Origin: Candidatus Termititenax sp.
Lineage (GTDB): Bacteria > Margulisbacteria > Riflemargulisbacteria > GWF2-35-9 > DYQY01
Direction: 5' to 3'
Assembly: GCA_020719045.1 (NCBI GenBank)
Contig: DYQY01000002.1
Location: 147,964 to 170,510 of the forward strand
DNA length: 22,547 nt
Shown: positions 1 through 12,100 of the stretch, piece after piece
How the letters are laid out: each line of letters opens with the position of its first letter
How positions within the stretch are numbered: the stretch's first letter is position 1
Notes under the pieces: generated by a model
Database searches by the model: none
Told to the model about the DNA's origin: nothing
What the model saw: only the letters and a program-made list of their open reading frames with translations
Translations under genes and position numbers: made by a program

Positions 1-499
1 AATCTAGATTAGCATCACGTGCTGATGGACCTTTTGGGTCTGTAGCTGCAAGCTTCGCTGGAGTCTCTGCTTTTGAAGCCACAATTGCTCTACCACCAAT
101 TTTGTCTATTTCCTTAGCTACTAGTGCAGCTAGTGCTTCTTCTCTAATTATTGGCTGTTGGCCAACTATCACTGAAGGAACTGCATTACCACTTTCAAGT
201 GTTTTCACTACTAACGTCTGAACACCATCTACATCTTGAGCCTCAAAAACTTGACCAGGTAATAATATAACAGAATTTAAAATATTTGCTTTTTCTTGTA
301 ACGTACCAGCAGCACTTAAAGAATCGGCTATACTTTTGCTTACATCTAATGTCTTTAAAGTATTCATTAATGAACTAGCGACTGCTACTCCCCGTAATAC
401 TGTTTCTAGCTTTACTGCTATTGCTGCAACTTTTCCAGCATCACCAGTAGATTTCATAACTTTTGCTGCCTCTGAAACTACTCCTATTGTTGAACCCAT
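1..499 (-). CDS. N-terminal part of an unrecognised protein downstream of the giant gene (continues past left edge)
   Basis: The frame opens at ATG (497-499) and stays open to the left edge, 166 complete codons. The start is fixed by AAAGGAG with seven bases to the ATG, the strongest ribosome binding site in the window. The protein begins MGSTIGVVSEAAKVMK and is Ala/Val/Ser-rich with amphipathic helices over the first 75 residues. A more beta-like stretch follows (VILLPGQVFEAQDVDG, then LVVKTLESG), then helical sequence and a Pro/Ala-containing stretch (AETPAKLAATDPKGPS) that looks like a linker. There is no clear signal peptide. It follows the giant gene after a 149 bp gap on the same strand with no terminator seen between them, so co-transcription is plausible. 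No family is recognised. Confidence 0.8.
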   Translation of the reverse strand, partial: MGSTIGVVSEAAKVMKSTGDAGKVAAIAVKLETVLRGVAVASSLMNTLKTLDVSKSIADSLSAAGTLQEKANILNSVILLPGQVFEAQDVDGVQTLVVKTLESGNAVPSVIVGQQPIIREEALAALVAKEIDKIGGRAIVASKAETPAKLAATDPKGPSARDANLD

Positions 500-506
500 A
501 ATTTTA

Positions 507-513
507 CTCCTTT
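507..513 (-). promoter_or_regulatory. Strong ribosome binding site of the downstream partial gene
   Basis: AAAGGAG on the minus strand lies seven bases before the ATG at 497-499. It is a near-complete match to the anti-Shine-Dalgarno complement and makes this start nearly certain. Confidence 0.8.
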
Positions 514-552
514 ATAATTGTTTTTAACTTATAAACATTAATACAAATTAAA

Positions 553-570
553 CTTAACTTAACACTTAAC
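553..570. repeat. Three close copies of GTTAAG in the gap after the giant gene
   Basis: On the minus strand GTTAAG occurs at 565-570, 558-563 and 553-558, so the last two overlap by one base. The gap (500-648) is otherwise AT-rich with one G-rich run (AAAGGGGAG near 579-587). I see no stable hairpin or U-tract terminator in it and no convincing promoter. The repeats may be a binding site or just AT-rich noise. Confidence 0.25.
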
Positions 571-648
571 CTTACCACTCCCCTTTCAGGATTTTTCTTG
601 ATTCTTTATTAATTTATCGTATTGAACTTTAAATAATTTCATTCTAAA

Positions 649-3600
649 TCATTCGTTTTTTCTGTTTAAAGCTGTCTCAACTATTTGAGGCATAATAATA
701 TTTAATCTTTCAACTAAGTAATTTAAATCTTCTTCAGTTAAACTTTCCCAAGTATAAGTATTTGAATAATCCCTAATCAAATCTAAAATATCTTTTATTT
801 CAATAGAAAAATCCAACTGATTATAAATTGTAGCTGACTGCTTAACATCTCTTAATGATTTAATAAACTCCAGCTGAGCCTCACGTATCTCTTGATCAAA
901 ACCTTTTCCTAGACCATTTTGATTATAATAAACAAATATTGCCATTTTCATTACAACATTATCTGCTTTTATATCTGTAGTCTTTCGATCTCGATTAATA
1001 CTTGCTGATAAAGATAAATCAGCAATAAGTTCAGGAGAAAAACCAATCCTGCTAGCTTTTTTACTATGATTCCTAACTAAATACTGCTCAAAATCACCTT
1101 TCGCCTGTTTGCTTTGAATATCATCATAAAACTTAGGACTAAGAGGAATAATCTCATTAAGATTCGAAGCAGTACTTAACTGAGGATTAGCTTGCAAGTA
1201 TGCAGTTCTCCAAACCTGATAACTATCTGCGTATTTTTTTTCCGTAAGAGGAAATTGCAAATCAAAATAAAATTTACCTTGATTATTGTTTCTCATTTTA
1301 ATAAAATTAGCCATTCTATACATTATAAACGTTTTATATTCTTGTATTTTCTGAGTGTTAGTTAATTTGCCATCTGATATATCTACTGAAAAATTCCACC
1401 AATCACCAGAAAACATATCTTTAAAATCATCAAAACTTTGATTTGTGTTTAGATTCCGATGAAGCCCCCAAATAAAAGACTGAGTTCCATCTTCTTTTAC
1501 ATCATAAAATGCACCAATATCAAACAACAACTTAGTTAAACAATATGCATAAAAAGTAGGCTCATTATTACTAAAGAGAATTTGATTAAAAGTTTTATTA
1601 AAATCTGCAGAATTTTCTTTTAATTGAAAATTAAATAATGCTATAAAAATCCCTCTAATTAAAAATTTTTCTTGCAGTATTGTAGTGTCTTTATCATAAT
1701 AACTTAATAATTCATTAGTTGAAAAAGAGTTTTTCAACACTAATGAAGCAAATCTTGCATCATCCTTAATCAGTTGTAAAATATTGGTCAAATACTCTTT
1801 TCTTACTTCTGGGTCATTGCTTTTAACTGGAACAGGGGTTGCTAAAATATCCTCTGCCATCTTACGTTGTTGATCATAATGATTAGTTCCCCATATAGCA
1901 TCAGCTAATGCCAAAGATGAAGAATCCTCCATCATACTACTAGCTCCTGCAACTTGAGAAAATCCTAACAGCCCCTCAGCCCATTCACTATATCCAGTTA
2001 ATGGAGCCATTAACATTTCATATATTTGTGTTTTTTGTTTATCTGACAAATTTCCATCTTGATACAACATCCTATAAATTGGAGCTACAACTGTTTGAAT
2101 CTGAGCTTCTCTTCTATTATGACTTAACCAAGCCATATCTCCATACACATTACTTCTAACTCTATTAAATAGCTCTGAGCCAATATCAACATTATTTTTT
2201 TTAGCTATTTTTAATAGTTCACTTAATATGACTAAACTATTTTTGGAAAGGTCTTCATTAAAATGTTTTATACCAACAGAAATAATATCCAAAAACCTAA
2301 TATATTCATCTTTACTTGTAGAGTTAACTAATTTATCCTGCATTAAATGTTGCAATGAATTAAAATATGCAACTCCTAAACTTCCCCTAATTTCTTGCTT
2401 AAATTTACCCCTCAAACTATCACTACTATCAGCCCTGGTGAACCGGTTTCTTAAAACATCATCAGCACCCCTAGCATAAGTCTCTCCTTCTATAGATAGT
2501 GTTAATTCATAAATAAGATCAGAAATTAACTTAGGTTCTTTCATGGTGTTAAATAATTCATAAACTAAATTTATCATATTTTCTCTAACAATTTTATCCT
2601 CTGATATGCCCCATCCATCGCCTAGAACATGATAATTAAATGATCGAATTAATTCTGCCTTCTTTGCATCTGGCAAAAACTTAGCAGTTCGAAATAAAAT
2701 TGACATCATTTCTGGTCTCTCAACAACATCGTTACTCGTCAATCCCTCCACAAAATTAAGAGGTAGATTAGAAAAAAACGTATAGGAACTTTCAATAAAA
2801 CTTATATCTGTAGGTGTAATCTTTACATTATTCTCTAACTGATACAAGATGAAGCCTAACTTTGCAACTGCTTCCTTAGTGTTATTCTTATTTAGCCCTT
2901 TATCAATAAACTGCTCCTTATACTTATCATAAATCTTTTGTCTCTGCTGTGCAGGATCTGCACTTGCATCAGGGAAAATATAATCCTTATAACTATTTTC
3001 TGAACTATTGTCATAACGATCAATTAATCCATGAAGCGTTTGAGGTGTAAAGTTACTTACAGTGCCAAAAGCTGTTACTCTATTATCTTTAATATACTTT
3101 TCAAGATCAAAATCGCTACTAAACTCCTGGAACTTTGAGTTCAGTTCCTTACTTTCAATTACAATTACTCCTAAAACATATAAAGATATCCAAGCATCAA
3201 AAGAAGTTGAATTTTCTAACACAAACTTCTTAAACTCTTCTTTAAAATTATTACTTAGGATATGTGCCTCTATTTTTGCAGTATCATTTGGTTTATATTC
3301 TTTTAAAGCCAAATAATGATTAAACAATCCAAGATATTTGCCTTTACCATCCAAGTAGCTAAGTGGATTAGACCAAATATCCTGTGCTATAGGATTTAAA
3401 ACGTAATCTTTATTTTTATCATCTTTAAATACATCTTGAAGTGTATCATGCTTACCATCAGGACCTAGTTCAGACACCAAAACAAGTTTACTAGTGTCTC
3501 CTAAACTTATTTTAAAAGCGTTCATCATTAGCTCCGCTGGAGTATAAATATTGCCCTCAAATAAATAACACTCGCTATTTATTGTTATTGGAGAATCAGG

Positions 3601-6135
3601 CAGGCTTCCAGTTATTTTTGACTGAAAATTATCTATTAGCTCTGTTTGTAATGATAACCAATCTTTCAATTTAGTATTTTTATTAAGCTTTTTGTCATTA
3701 GTCTCTCCATCAATGAGTTCTTTTTCGATTAATGAAAAATGCGAGTAATCACAATTATGTAGACTAATTGCAAGATCCTTGTTGCTAATTTTTTCAAGGT
3801 CAATATTTCCTTTATGCAACATTAAAACTAACCAATCAAAACGTGAACATCTAGTACTTTCTATTGTTGAAATGTTAACCTTCTTTAAACCACTAGCTGG
3901 AGTGTCTGACACAACAAATGGATTATACATATTAATAACTGGTTTTATTTCATATGGTTTTAAGCCTTTAAATTCTTCCTTTGAGATACCACCATTTATC
4001 TTTCTATATAACTCAACTAACATGTCCCGATAAGTATCTTGTAATTTATCACTATTTAGCCTACTTTTAATAATACTTAAGACTTCACTCTTATCCTTTT
4101 TAAAACCACCAACTTTTGCTTTTTCTTCTTCTGTAAGATTGCTTTTAAACAACAAGGAAACCGTATCCTTATCTATTCCCCCACTTAATCCAGCATCAAG
4201 GATTAAAAAAGCTAGTAAATCTTTATCTGGCAAACCTTCTAAAGCACTACTTATACTGTTTAATAAGTTTCTGTACAAATCATGTGACTCAAAAATACTC
4301 TTAATAGCTTTATCTGATAATACCAATGAAAATGTATTTAAAAACATTTTTTCAGCACCACTCTTCTCGTTAACTAATCTGCTAAATGAAAACCATAAAA
4401 GATCAAGTAAAGATTGAATAACAGCCTCTTTGCTTTCACCATCATCAACTATTCCAAGCAGAGATAAGGATTCCGCAAATGATTTACCTTCACTTAACCT
4501 CTTAATGATAGAAAGCAAGTTTTGCATTTGTGGGGTGTTTGTGTCACTAAAACTCCTACTAAACTCTGTTAGAAAATCTGCGATAGTAACTTGTTTATTA
4601 TCCTTAACCAATTTTTGAACTAAAATATATATCTCAGGAATATTAGGGTTGCTAGCAGAAGGTATCCTGAAAGAATCAGCCACTGAATGTGCTATGTCTT
4701 TACTAATTAGTCGAGAAGCACATTCTTTAAAAACCTGAGTTCTATCTGCACTTCCTGAAAAATTAGCTTTTAATTGTTTTTCATCAATTAATTGGTGCAT
4801 TTGAAGAACTCTCCAAAGCTCGCTAACATGCAAAGGATGCTTGTCTGGATTCTGTTTTGCCATGCTACCAGAAACCTGTACCATTTGTAATAACCCTAGC
4901 AATCTCTCTGCTGATTGAGTATTTAGCCCCAATGTTTTATCTGAAGTTAAAATAGAAATGACCTCCGAAGTATTCCAAAGATTAATTGAGTTTCCTACGG
5001 TTTGATCTTTATTTATAAATCCAAGCTGATAAAGCCTAATAAATATTGTTTGAAGTCTGGCATAAAGCACTCTAGCTTCATTACTATTGGTATCATCTGT
5101 GATCTTTAATCCAAGAACCTGAGTTATCAAAGCTTGTCTTGTTAACTTATCATCTTGTATATTTTTACTATCCATTTTAGATGACAAAGCGAAAGAAGTA
5201 CTTATGTTTGTCGCATCATAAATAATCCTTGATAACTTATCAAACCAATCCTTCTGGCCCCAAAATACAGCAGAAAAACTTTCAAGACTACTAATATTCT
5301 CTCCTTTATCTAGTAGCTTAGTTATTTCATCAATCATGTCTGCTAAATCACTTTTACCTGTTTTCTTATACATTTCTTTTAATCTATCTAGCATACCAAA
5401 ATCTCTAAGGGCATTAACCATTTGAAAGAATAAAGGACGAGGTTTACTCTGATCTTTATCAAAAAGTATGTCAGATAGTTCTGCTAATTCAATAAAATCC
5501 TTAGCAACTGTATTACCAGCTTCATCTGTAGATAATAATTTACCCTGTTCTATCTGAAGATAATTAACATCATTAGTAAAGTAATCTCCAACACTTACAA
5601 GATGAGAAACAGGACCTGTAAAATTAGTATTAATATTGAAAGAAGAAACTATCCCTGTTCTAGCAAACCTTAAACTTTCTTTTTCTAAACCAGACACAGT
5701 AATAGTTAGTGGTCCTGTTTTATTACTTAACCTATCACTTGCTGCAGAGTTCATACAACTTAACAACATATCAGGTGTAAAAACAAAAGATGAAGGAACA
5801 GATATCTCCTGAATATTAAGTCTCTGAAAAATATTTCTAAGACTAATATTCGTTATATTCTTACCTGGGAACTGTTGCTCAATATATTTAAGAAGATCTG
5901 GATATTTATCTAGCCCAGCTACTTGATTTAAAGTAAAATGCTCGTCCATAAAAATATCCATTATCCTGTCATTAAACCTTTCTTGCATTGACCCACGATA
6001 ATCTTTCTTGCCATATTCATCAGATGTTCCATCATGTAAATCACGAACTGTGAACTTAAACCTATCTCCATAAGCCCCCTTAAGGGCATCTTCAATAGTA
6101 GCTTTTTGGTCTTTATTCATATCCGTTAATGCTTT
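649..6135 (-). other. Unrecognised C-terminal helical tail of the giant protein (residues about 5165-6992)
   Basis: About 1,830 residues of hydrophilic sequence follow the last hydrophobic segment. They are rich in Leu, Lys, Asp, Asn and Ser and appear mostly alpha-helical, with an irregular pattern of amphipathic helices. I see no clean short-period repeat such as TPR or ankyrin, no metal-binding motif, no catalytic signature and no sorting signal at the end (RKNE then stop). It may be a large scaffold or a delivered effector part; nothing in the sequence decides this. Confidence 0.5.
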
Positions 6136-9100
6136 ATCTACCCTTGTAAGCGCCCATCCACCAACAATAATAACCCCACCAACAACAACTCCGCCTACCG
6201 GACCAGCAACTGCAGAACCTGCAGCAAACCCTGCACCAGCTAGTTGAAATGATCCATACATTATTCCAGCATCTAACACATCGTAACTAACGTCTCTCAT
6301 TGCCTGCCATCTTACTGCACCATTATTACCAACTAAATCATCATAGTTAGCCACAACAGAAGTAGTTCCAGCATATACAATCACAAACGGAACCCCCTTT
6401 AAAGAACTTAATGCTTTAGATGATAAGGAGGCAGAAGTAGCTACTGGGCTACCACCAGTTGCCCATCTTGAAAAGTTAACTAACTTTCCATCAGCACCAG
6501 CTTTAAATACAGTATCTCTAAATGTTGCACTCATCAAAGAAGGCATACCGTGATCTAAAACATCTGTAGTAAACGTATATGGACTAAAATGCAAACCACC
6601 ATCCGCACGATACCAATTATCTCCTCTAATTCCTAAAGTCTTTACCGGTGTCCACTTATTCAACTGTTCTGATGTCATGCCAGACAAAACAATACCAGCT
6701 AATAACCCAACCATATGAAATCTTTGCAAACCTTTACCAAACAAAGAGCCTGCGCCTTGATTCCCAGCAGCCAACCTAAAAATGGCATGATCAACAACTG
6801 CTTGAGAACCACCAAAAACTGAAAGATTAACAATAGTGCCTAAATCTGCCGGAAGGATCATGCCTGCATTGCCTGAAGCTCTAAGTTTCTTCGACTGGAT
6901 AGCCATCTCTGTTCCAAAAATAACAGCCATAGGACCAGTAACCATGCCTTTCCAAGACCCAAATATACTCTCAGCTGTCTTAGATGCAACAGCTGGTTTC
7001 ATAGTATCAACTGTTCTTTTAAACCAAGTATTCTGTATCCTAGCTGTCAAAGCATCGGCACCAGTAGCAACTCGCTGTCCCCAAGTTACCATTTGTGGAG
7101 TTGCTCCAGTCATGCCTAGCATCTTTAACGTGAACATCTCTGTTTCAAAAACTGCAAAATGTAGACCCTGTTCGTAGAAATCATGCACATATTGTTGTGC
7201 ATCATAATTCTCATCATTTAACAATTTACCCATATTTAAAATCATCCCAGCTACGGTACCCATAGCAAAACCCTTAGCGGCATGAGAACCTGCGCCTATT
7301 CCGGTATCCAAAAGTCCCTGACGAACTCCAGAGTCTTTGAAAGAACCGGTGAAACTTTGATTTAAACCATATTCAAACACTCCATAATATTTAGCATTTC
7401 TCCAACATTCTTCCCCTACATCAACTAATTTTTTGCCAGCATCAGGTTTAACAGAACCTTCTGCTCTCATCAAAAGTTGCGCTCTTTTTTCAATAGATAA
7501 ACGACCACTTTTTACTGCACTGTCTAAATTAGCTAAATATTTACTCCAAATAAATTGGTTTCTTTGATGTGTTGCTCTAAGTGAGTACATAAATTCTGGC
7601 ATAGCATTAAACTCTTTAATAAGATCCGCTAATTTTGCTGTTGCTATACGCATAGCCTCGTCAACCGTTTTCCCCTCTAAGCTCTTCTTAAACGTTTCAT
7701 CGTTTGTTTTAAGGTTACTTATATCTAATTGCCCATTACTATCTTTCAATTTCTGAAGCATCTCAATATCAGCTCTTAACGTATCTGCTGTTTGTGCCTT
7801 TTTTAATAAAACCTCAGATGTATCTACAGATATCCGAAGTGAATCCTTATGCTCTCCTTGCATAAAAGCTTGTATCTGCTTATTTATGCTGTCAATGAGT
7901 GTCTTAACTGAAGAGGCATCAGTGCTTTGGTCTTGAACAATTTTATTCAATTCAGCTAACTCTTTATTGAGCCCATCAAAAATATTACTATTATTCTTAA
8001 ACCTATCACTGGATAATATCTCAATGTTATTTAGAATATTTCTAGAATACTCGGATAATATACTTCTTGCTTGATCACTCAAAGAAGTTCCAATGTCAAA
8101 CTTAAAAGGTTCCAATGCTGGTATTCCTGTTTTTAACAGCTCCACAAAACTATCGGGAAACAAACTTCTTTGTCTAACTTGCATCTTAGCTTCATAATCC
8201 ATAATTTCTTGATTTAACTTAGCCTCTACCCTATGCTGCGTCTCTAAATAACTCTTAATCTTAGCTAAATCATCTCCATGCTCTATTTTAGCTGCTTCAA
8301 ATATCTTCATTTCTTCTGTCGTTAAAAGATTTCTAATATCTGCTTCAGTTATAGAAGTATTCCCTTGTCCATAAACCAAAGAAAGCACCTTGAAAACCGG
8401 AATTCTAACTAGCAACTTAGTTCCATCTACCAGTTCAATCTCAACTTTACCTGCTCTTTTCTCAAACTCAGAATAGGACTTGGTTTCCGTAGGTCCATCC
8501 TCAGTTATTTGAACAGAAACTTCACCCGCTAGTGAAGGACTACTACTAACAGCTAACAGTGCATCCATCAAAGCAATTCGATGGCTAATATCATCTGCCG
8601 AAAGGTTATTTTTTGCTGCCAATTCTTTAAAAAATGCATCAACTCCTGAAATATCAGACCTTATACTATCGAATTCAGTTCTTGGTAATCGTTGAGAAAC
8701 CTTTAGTTGTGACGAAGTTATCATAACTTCCTTCTCTCCTATTGCAACTTCTACTGTAGTATCACCAAATGGAATAACTATCTTTGCACCGGCTGTAGGT
8801 TCTATCGAAATTATTGCCATAGCAATTAATTTATCAAACCTACCATATAGAGCGTCCATTTGTGTTTGATGAGCTTTAATCTTTGAAACATCATCACTTG
8901 ATATATTAAACGTTGCATCTTGACCAAACCTAAACTGAATAACTTCAAGTGGACTTTTACCTTCAGGGATTGTTAATCCTTCTTTATTGCAAACCTCTCT
9001 CAAGTAGGCTTCAACTGAAGAACCTCTCATTTTGCCAGTAAGATCAACATAATTATCTTCTGTTTTAAAACGAACTATATCTAACTCTAAAACAAGCTCC

Positions 9101-12100
9101 CCCTTGCTCTTTACAAGACGAACACCCCTAAGCCCATTCTTAATAAAATAATCCGATGAAGTAGAAGCTAAATTGTCTCCTGAGCTTACCTCTGCAGTTG
9201 TAGCTATTGTAACTCTCATATACTTGTATAAGGATTGTAGCTCATTACTTAATAATTGCTGAGCTAATTTCTGTGCATCATTTGCGTCATGTATTTTATA
9301 AATTCTTTCCAAACCCTCTTTAATATCAGTATTAAACCTTATTGCATAAAGACTAGAATTAACACCCTTAAGTAACTCATATATTCGCAACAAATTCATA
9401 TCACCAGCTGTAGCTTTGATTACCCCTGACGCATCAAGCTTCGTAATTAATGAATCAATTAAATCAATCTTTATTTGCTCAACATTAATAGTCATACCTT
9501 TAAATAAAATTTCAGAATTAGGTTGACCCTTAAGAAACTCTGCCAAATCTCCGTTGTATCCTTTGTCTGCTAATTTCTCCTGAAAATTAGTTACAATCTC
9601 AGCTTCAGTAATACGATACATCTTCGCTAAAGTAGCAATCTGTGAATTCAATTCTGAAACTTTCATGCCCTCACTAATATCAACTATTTTTTTTATCTGT
9701 AGCGCATGAAAATCTGTCAAAAGCTTTGTAGCTTGTTTAGAGATTTCTGAATCAACCTGACGTAAAGAATCGTATTTGTTTTCTTGCTGTAAAGGCTTAA
9801 CCCTCTTAGCCACTTGTTCCAATAATGTACTTGCCTCATTATTCCATTTAAAATACTCAGCGGTAATCCTATCTACTTCAGAGTTTGATGAACGGTTTTG
9901 TCGTGCCTGATTCTCAGAAACCAAACTACACCCATTTATCATTACCCGTACTCTTCTGTTTAATGGATCTTCAGGACCAATCTTAGTCCAATTTGATTCG
10001 TATAAATCTCCTATCTCACCAAGCATCCTTCCAATAGTATTAGGTTGACCTTTTTGGGTATAAGCCTCGCCTAACCTATCAGTAAGGTCTGAGTCTAAAC
10101 TTATCAAGCTAATAACCATAGCTCTAGCACCACTTCGACCAACTCTTCTTTTCGATTGAGTATCAACAGACCTACCAGCCAAACTTGGATTAGTCGTATA
10201 GAGCGTAAACCCATTCATCGGCTCAACTGCTGCTACTGCAAGATCTGAACCTCTACCTTCCATTAAAAGCTTCGAAAAATAGCTACCTCCCCTTACTTCA
10301 CCTTGAGCGTCTTTTATTAAATTATCAAATCTACTTTGCATCTCTGATAACTTATCTGCGTTAGCTGTTTTTAGACTTGCTTTATCTGCTTCTGTAAGAG
10401 TTGTAATCCTATCAAACTCTTGAACCGCATCAGGTGTTGTACCAGCCTGAATCATTTTTAATAAATTCTCAACTCCTTCTACACCCTTAAATGTAACTGT
10501 TTGTCCATTTAGTGTTGTAATAATAGAACCTTTTATGGCCATAACTAGACTTATCCTAGCTCTGGTATATTCGATGCTAGGATCAAGCCCATCAATATTA
10601 CGACGAAGCACTGGAAGGATATCACTCTCACTAGATTTAACGCTTCTCTCAAACTCCATTACTGCATCCTGTAAATACACTGTTTCTCGCTTTTCATTTT
10701 GTGCTTCTTCTAGTTTTGCAAAATTATTACCTAATTCAGTCTGAGCTAATGGTTGAATTCTACTCTGCAACTGCCCATTAGCCTTCCTTAAAACATCAAG
10801 CTCAGAATCTCTAGTAACAACAACCTCTTTTCCTTCTATCGTCAATGTAAAAGAGACCTCCGTGTCAGCAACAATACCATTTGTCTTAAAAAGCTTCCAA
10901 ATATTATCTCTAGCTTTATCAATCTCCCCATCATACTTACCAATATCTTTACTCAATCCATTCTTATACGTAGTTAGTAACTCTGAAAATTCTACATTTG
11001 TTAGACTTTCTTTTTCACTAATCAATTCAAAGATTTTATTGTGCATTTTTATTTCCGTTAATTGCCAATCTAATCCTCTACCACCACGATTATTGATAAT
11101 TGTAATAGAGCCATAACGTCCACCTTCTAGACGCAATCGTTCAGTAGCATCTGTGGAGTTCTGACTTGTAAGCACATTAACTCTGACTAATAGTTCTTTT
11201 CGTATTGAACCATCAGTCATAAAAGAATTATTTGGCTTAATTACTCCACTTTGACCTAACCCCTCTAGTTCTGATATACCTTTTATAAAAGAACTAATGC
11301 CTATTTTATCGTTTTTAACCATATCTCTAAGTGTGTCTGGAACAGCATTTCCACCCTTGCTATACAATTCCACCCAAGCTTCTTTCAGGAATCTATTTGC
11401 ATCGTAAACCCTACCGTCTTTGGTGCCATCTATTTTAAGAAACTCTTGCATTTCAGGTGAATCTTGCAACCCTAATGTTTGTATCCAATATTCTTTCTGG
11501 AATCTCTCAAAACTCATTTCCTTTTTAAAACAAATAACACCCTTTTGTTCACTTATCCCCATGGCCTTAGCTAATGGAGTTTCTGAGGTAATCGTAACAC
11601 CAGTGACTCTTTCTAACTCTTGAAGCCACAGCCTTTTAGCTATGCTTTGTTGTTTATAATAGTCGTTTTCTGCTATGATTATTGGGTTAGCCCTTTCCCT
11701 GCCGTCTGTTGGGCTACTTTCCTTTATTCTCTCTGCCAAATCCATTTGCAAATGATCCGCAGTTCTATATACTGCTCCGTTTTCTTGAATTATTCTTGGT
11801 TTTACAGGGTCAGCAAACGACAGCACAGCACTACCAATAGAACGCTCCAACTCTCGTGATTCATTTGTTAATGTTCCTGACATACCTACAAACGTATAAT
11901 ACATCTGAGCAAATATAGCTGTTTTGATTCTACCAGAAGTTTCTGTTTCCTCAGTAATCTGAAAGCTTGAAACATCAATATTTAATTTTTTTGAAAATCT
12001 AATAAGTGCCTGAGCCTCTAATGCTTGTTGTAATCCTTCGCTAAACTTAGAACCTATCTGTTGAGTTCCCTCAGCAGCACTATTTAAAACTAGCTGTTTA

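Noticed and set aside
500-648. An intrinsic terminator after the giant gene
   Set aside because: The AT-rich gap has no GC-containing stem followed by a T-run on the minus strand; only weak A/T pairings are possible.
6836-7177. A 113-codon open frame on the plus strand with several hydrophobic stretches
   Set aside because: It is antisense to the membrane region of the giant protein; its hydrophobicity mirrors the opposite strand and it has no neighbouring genes on its strand.
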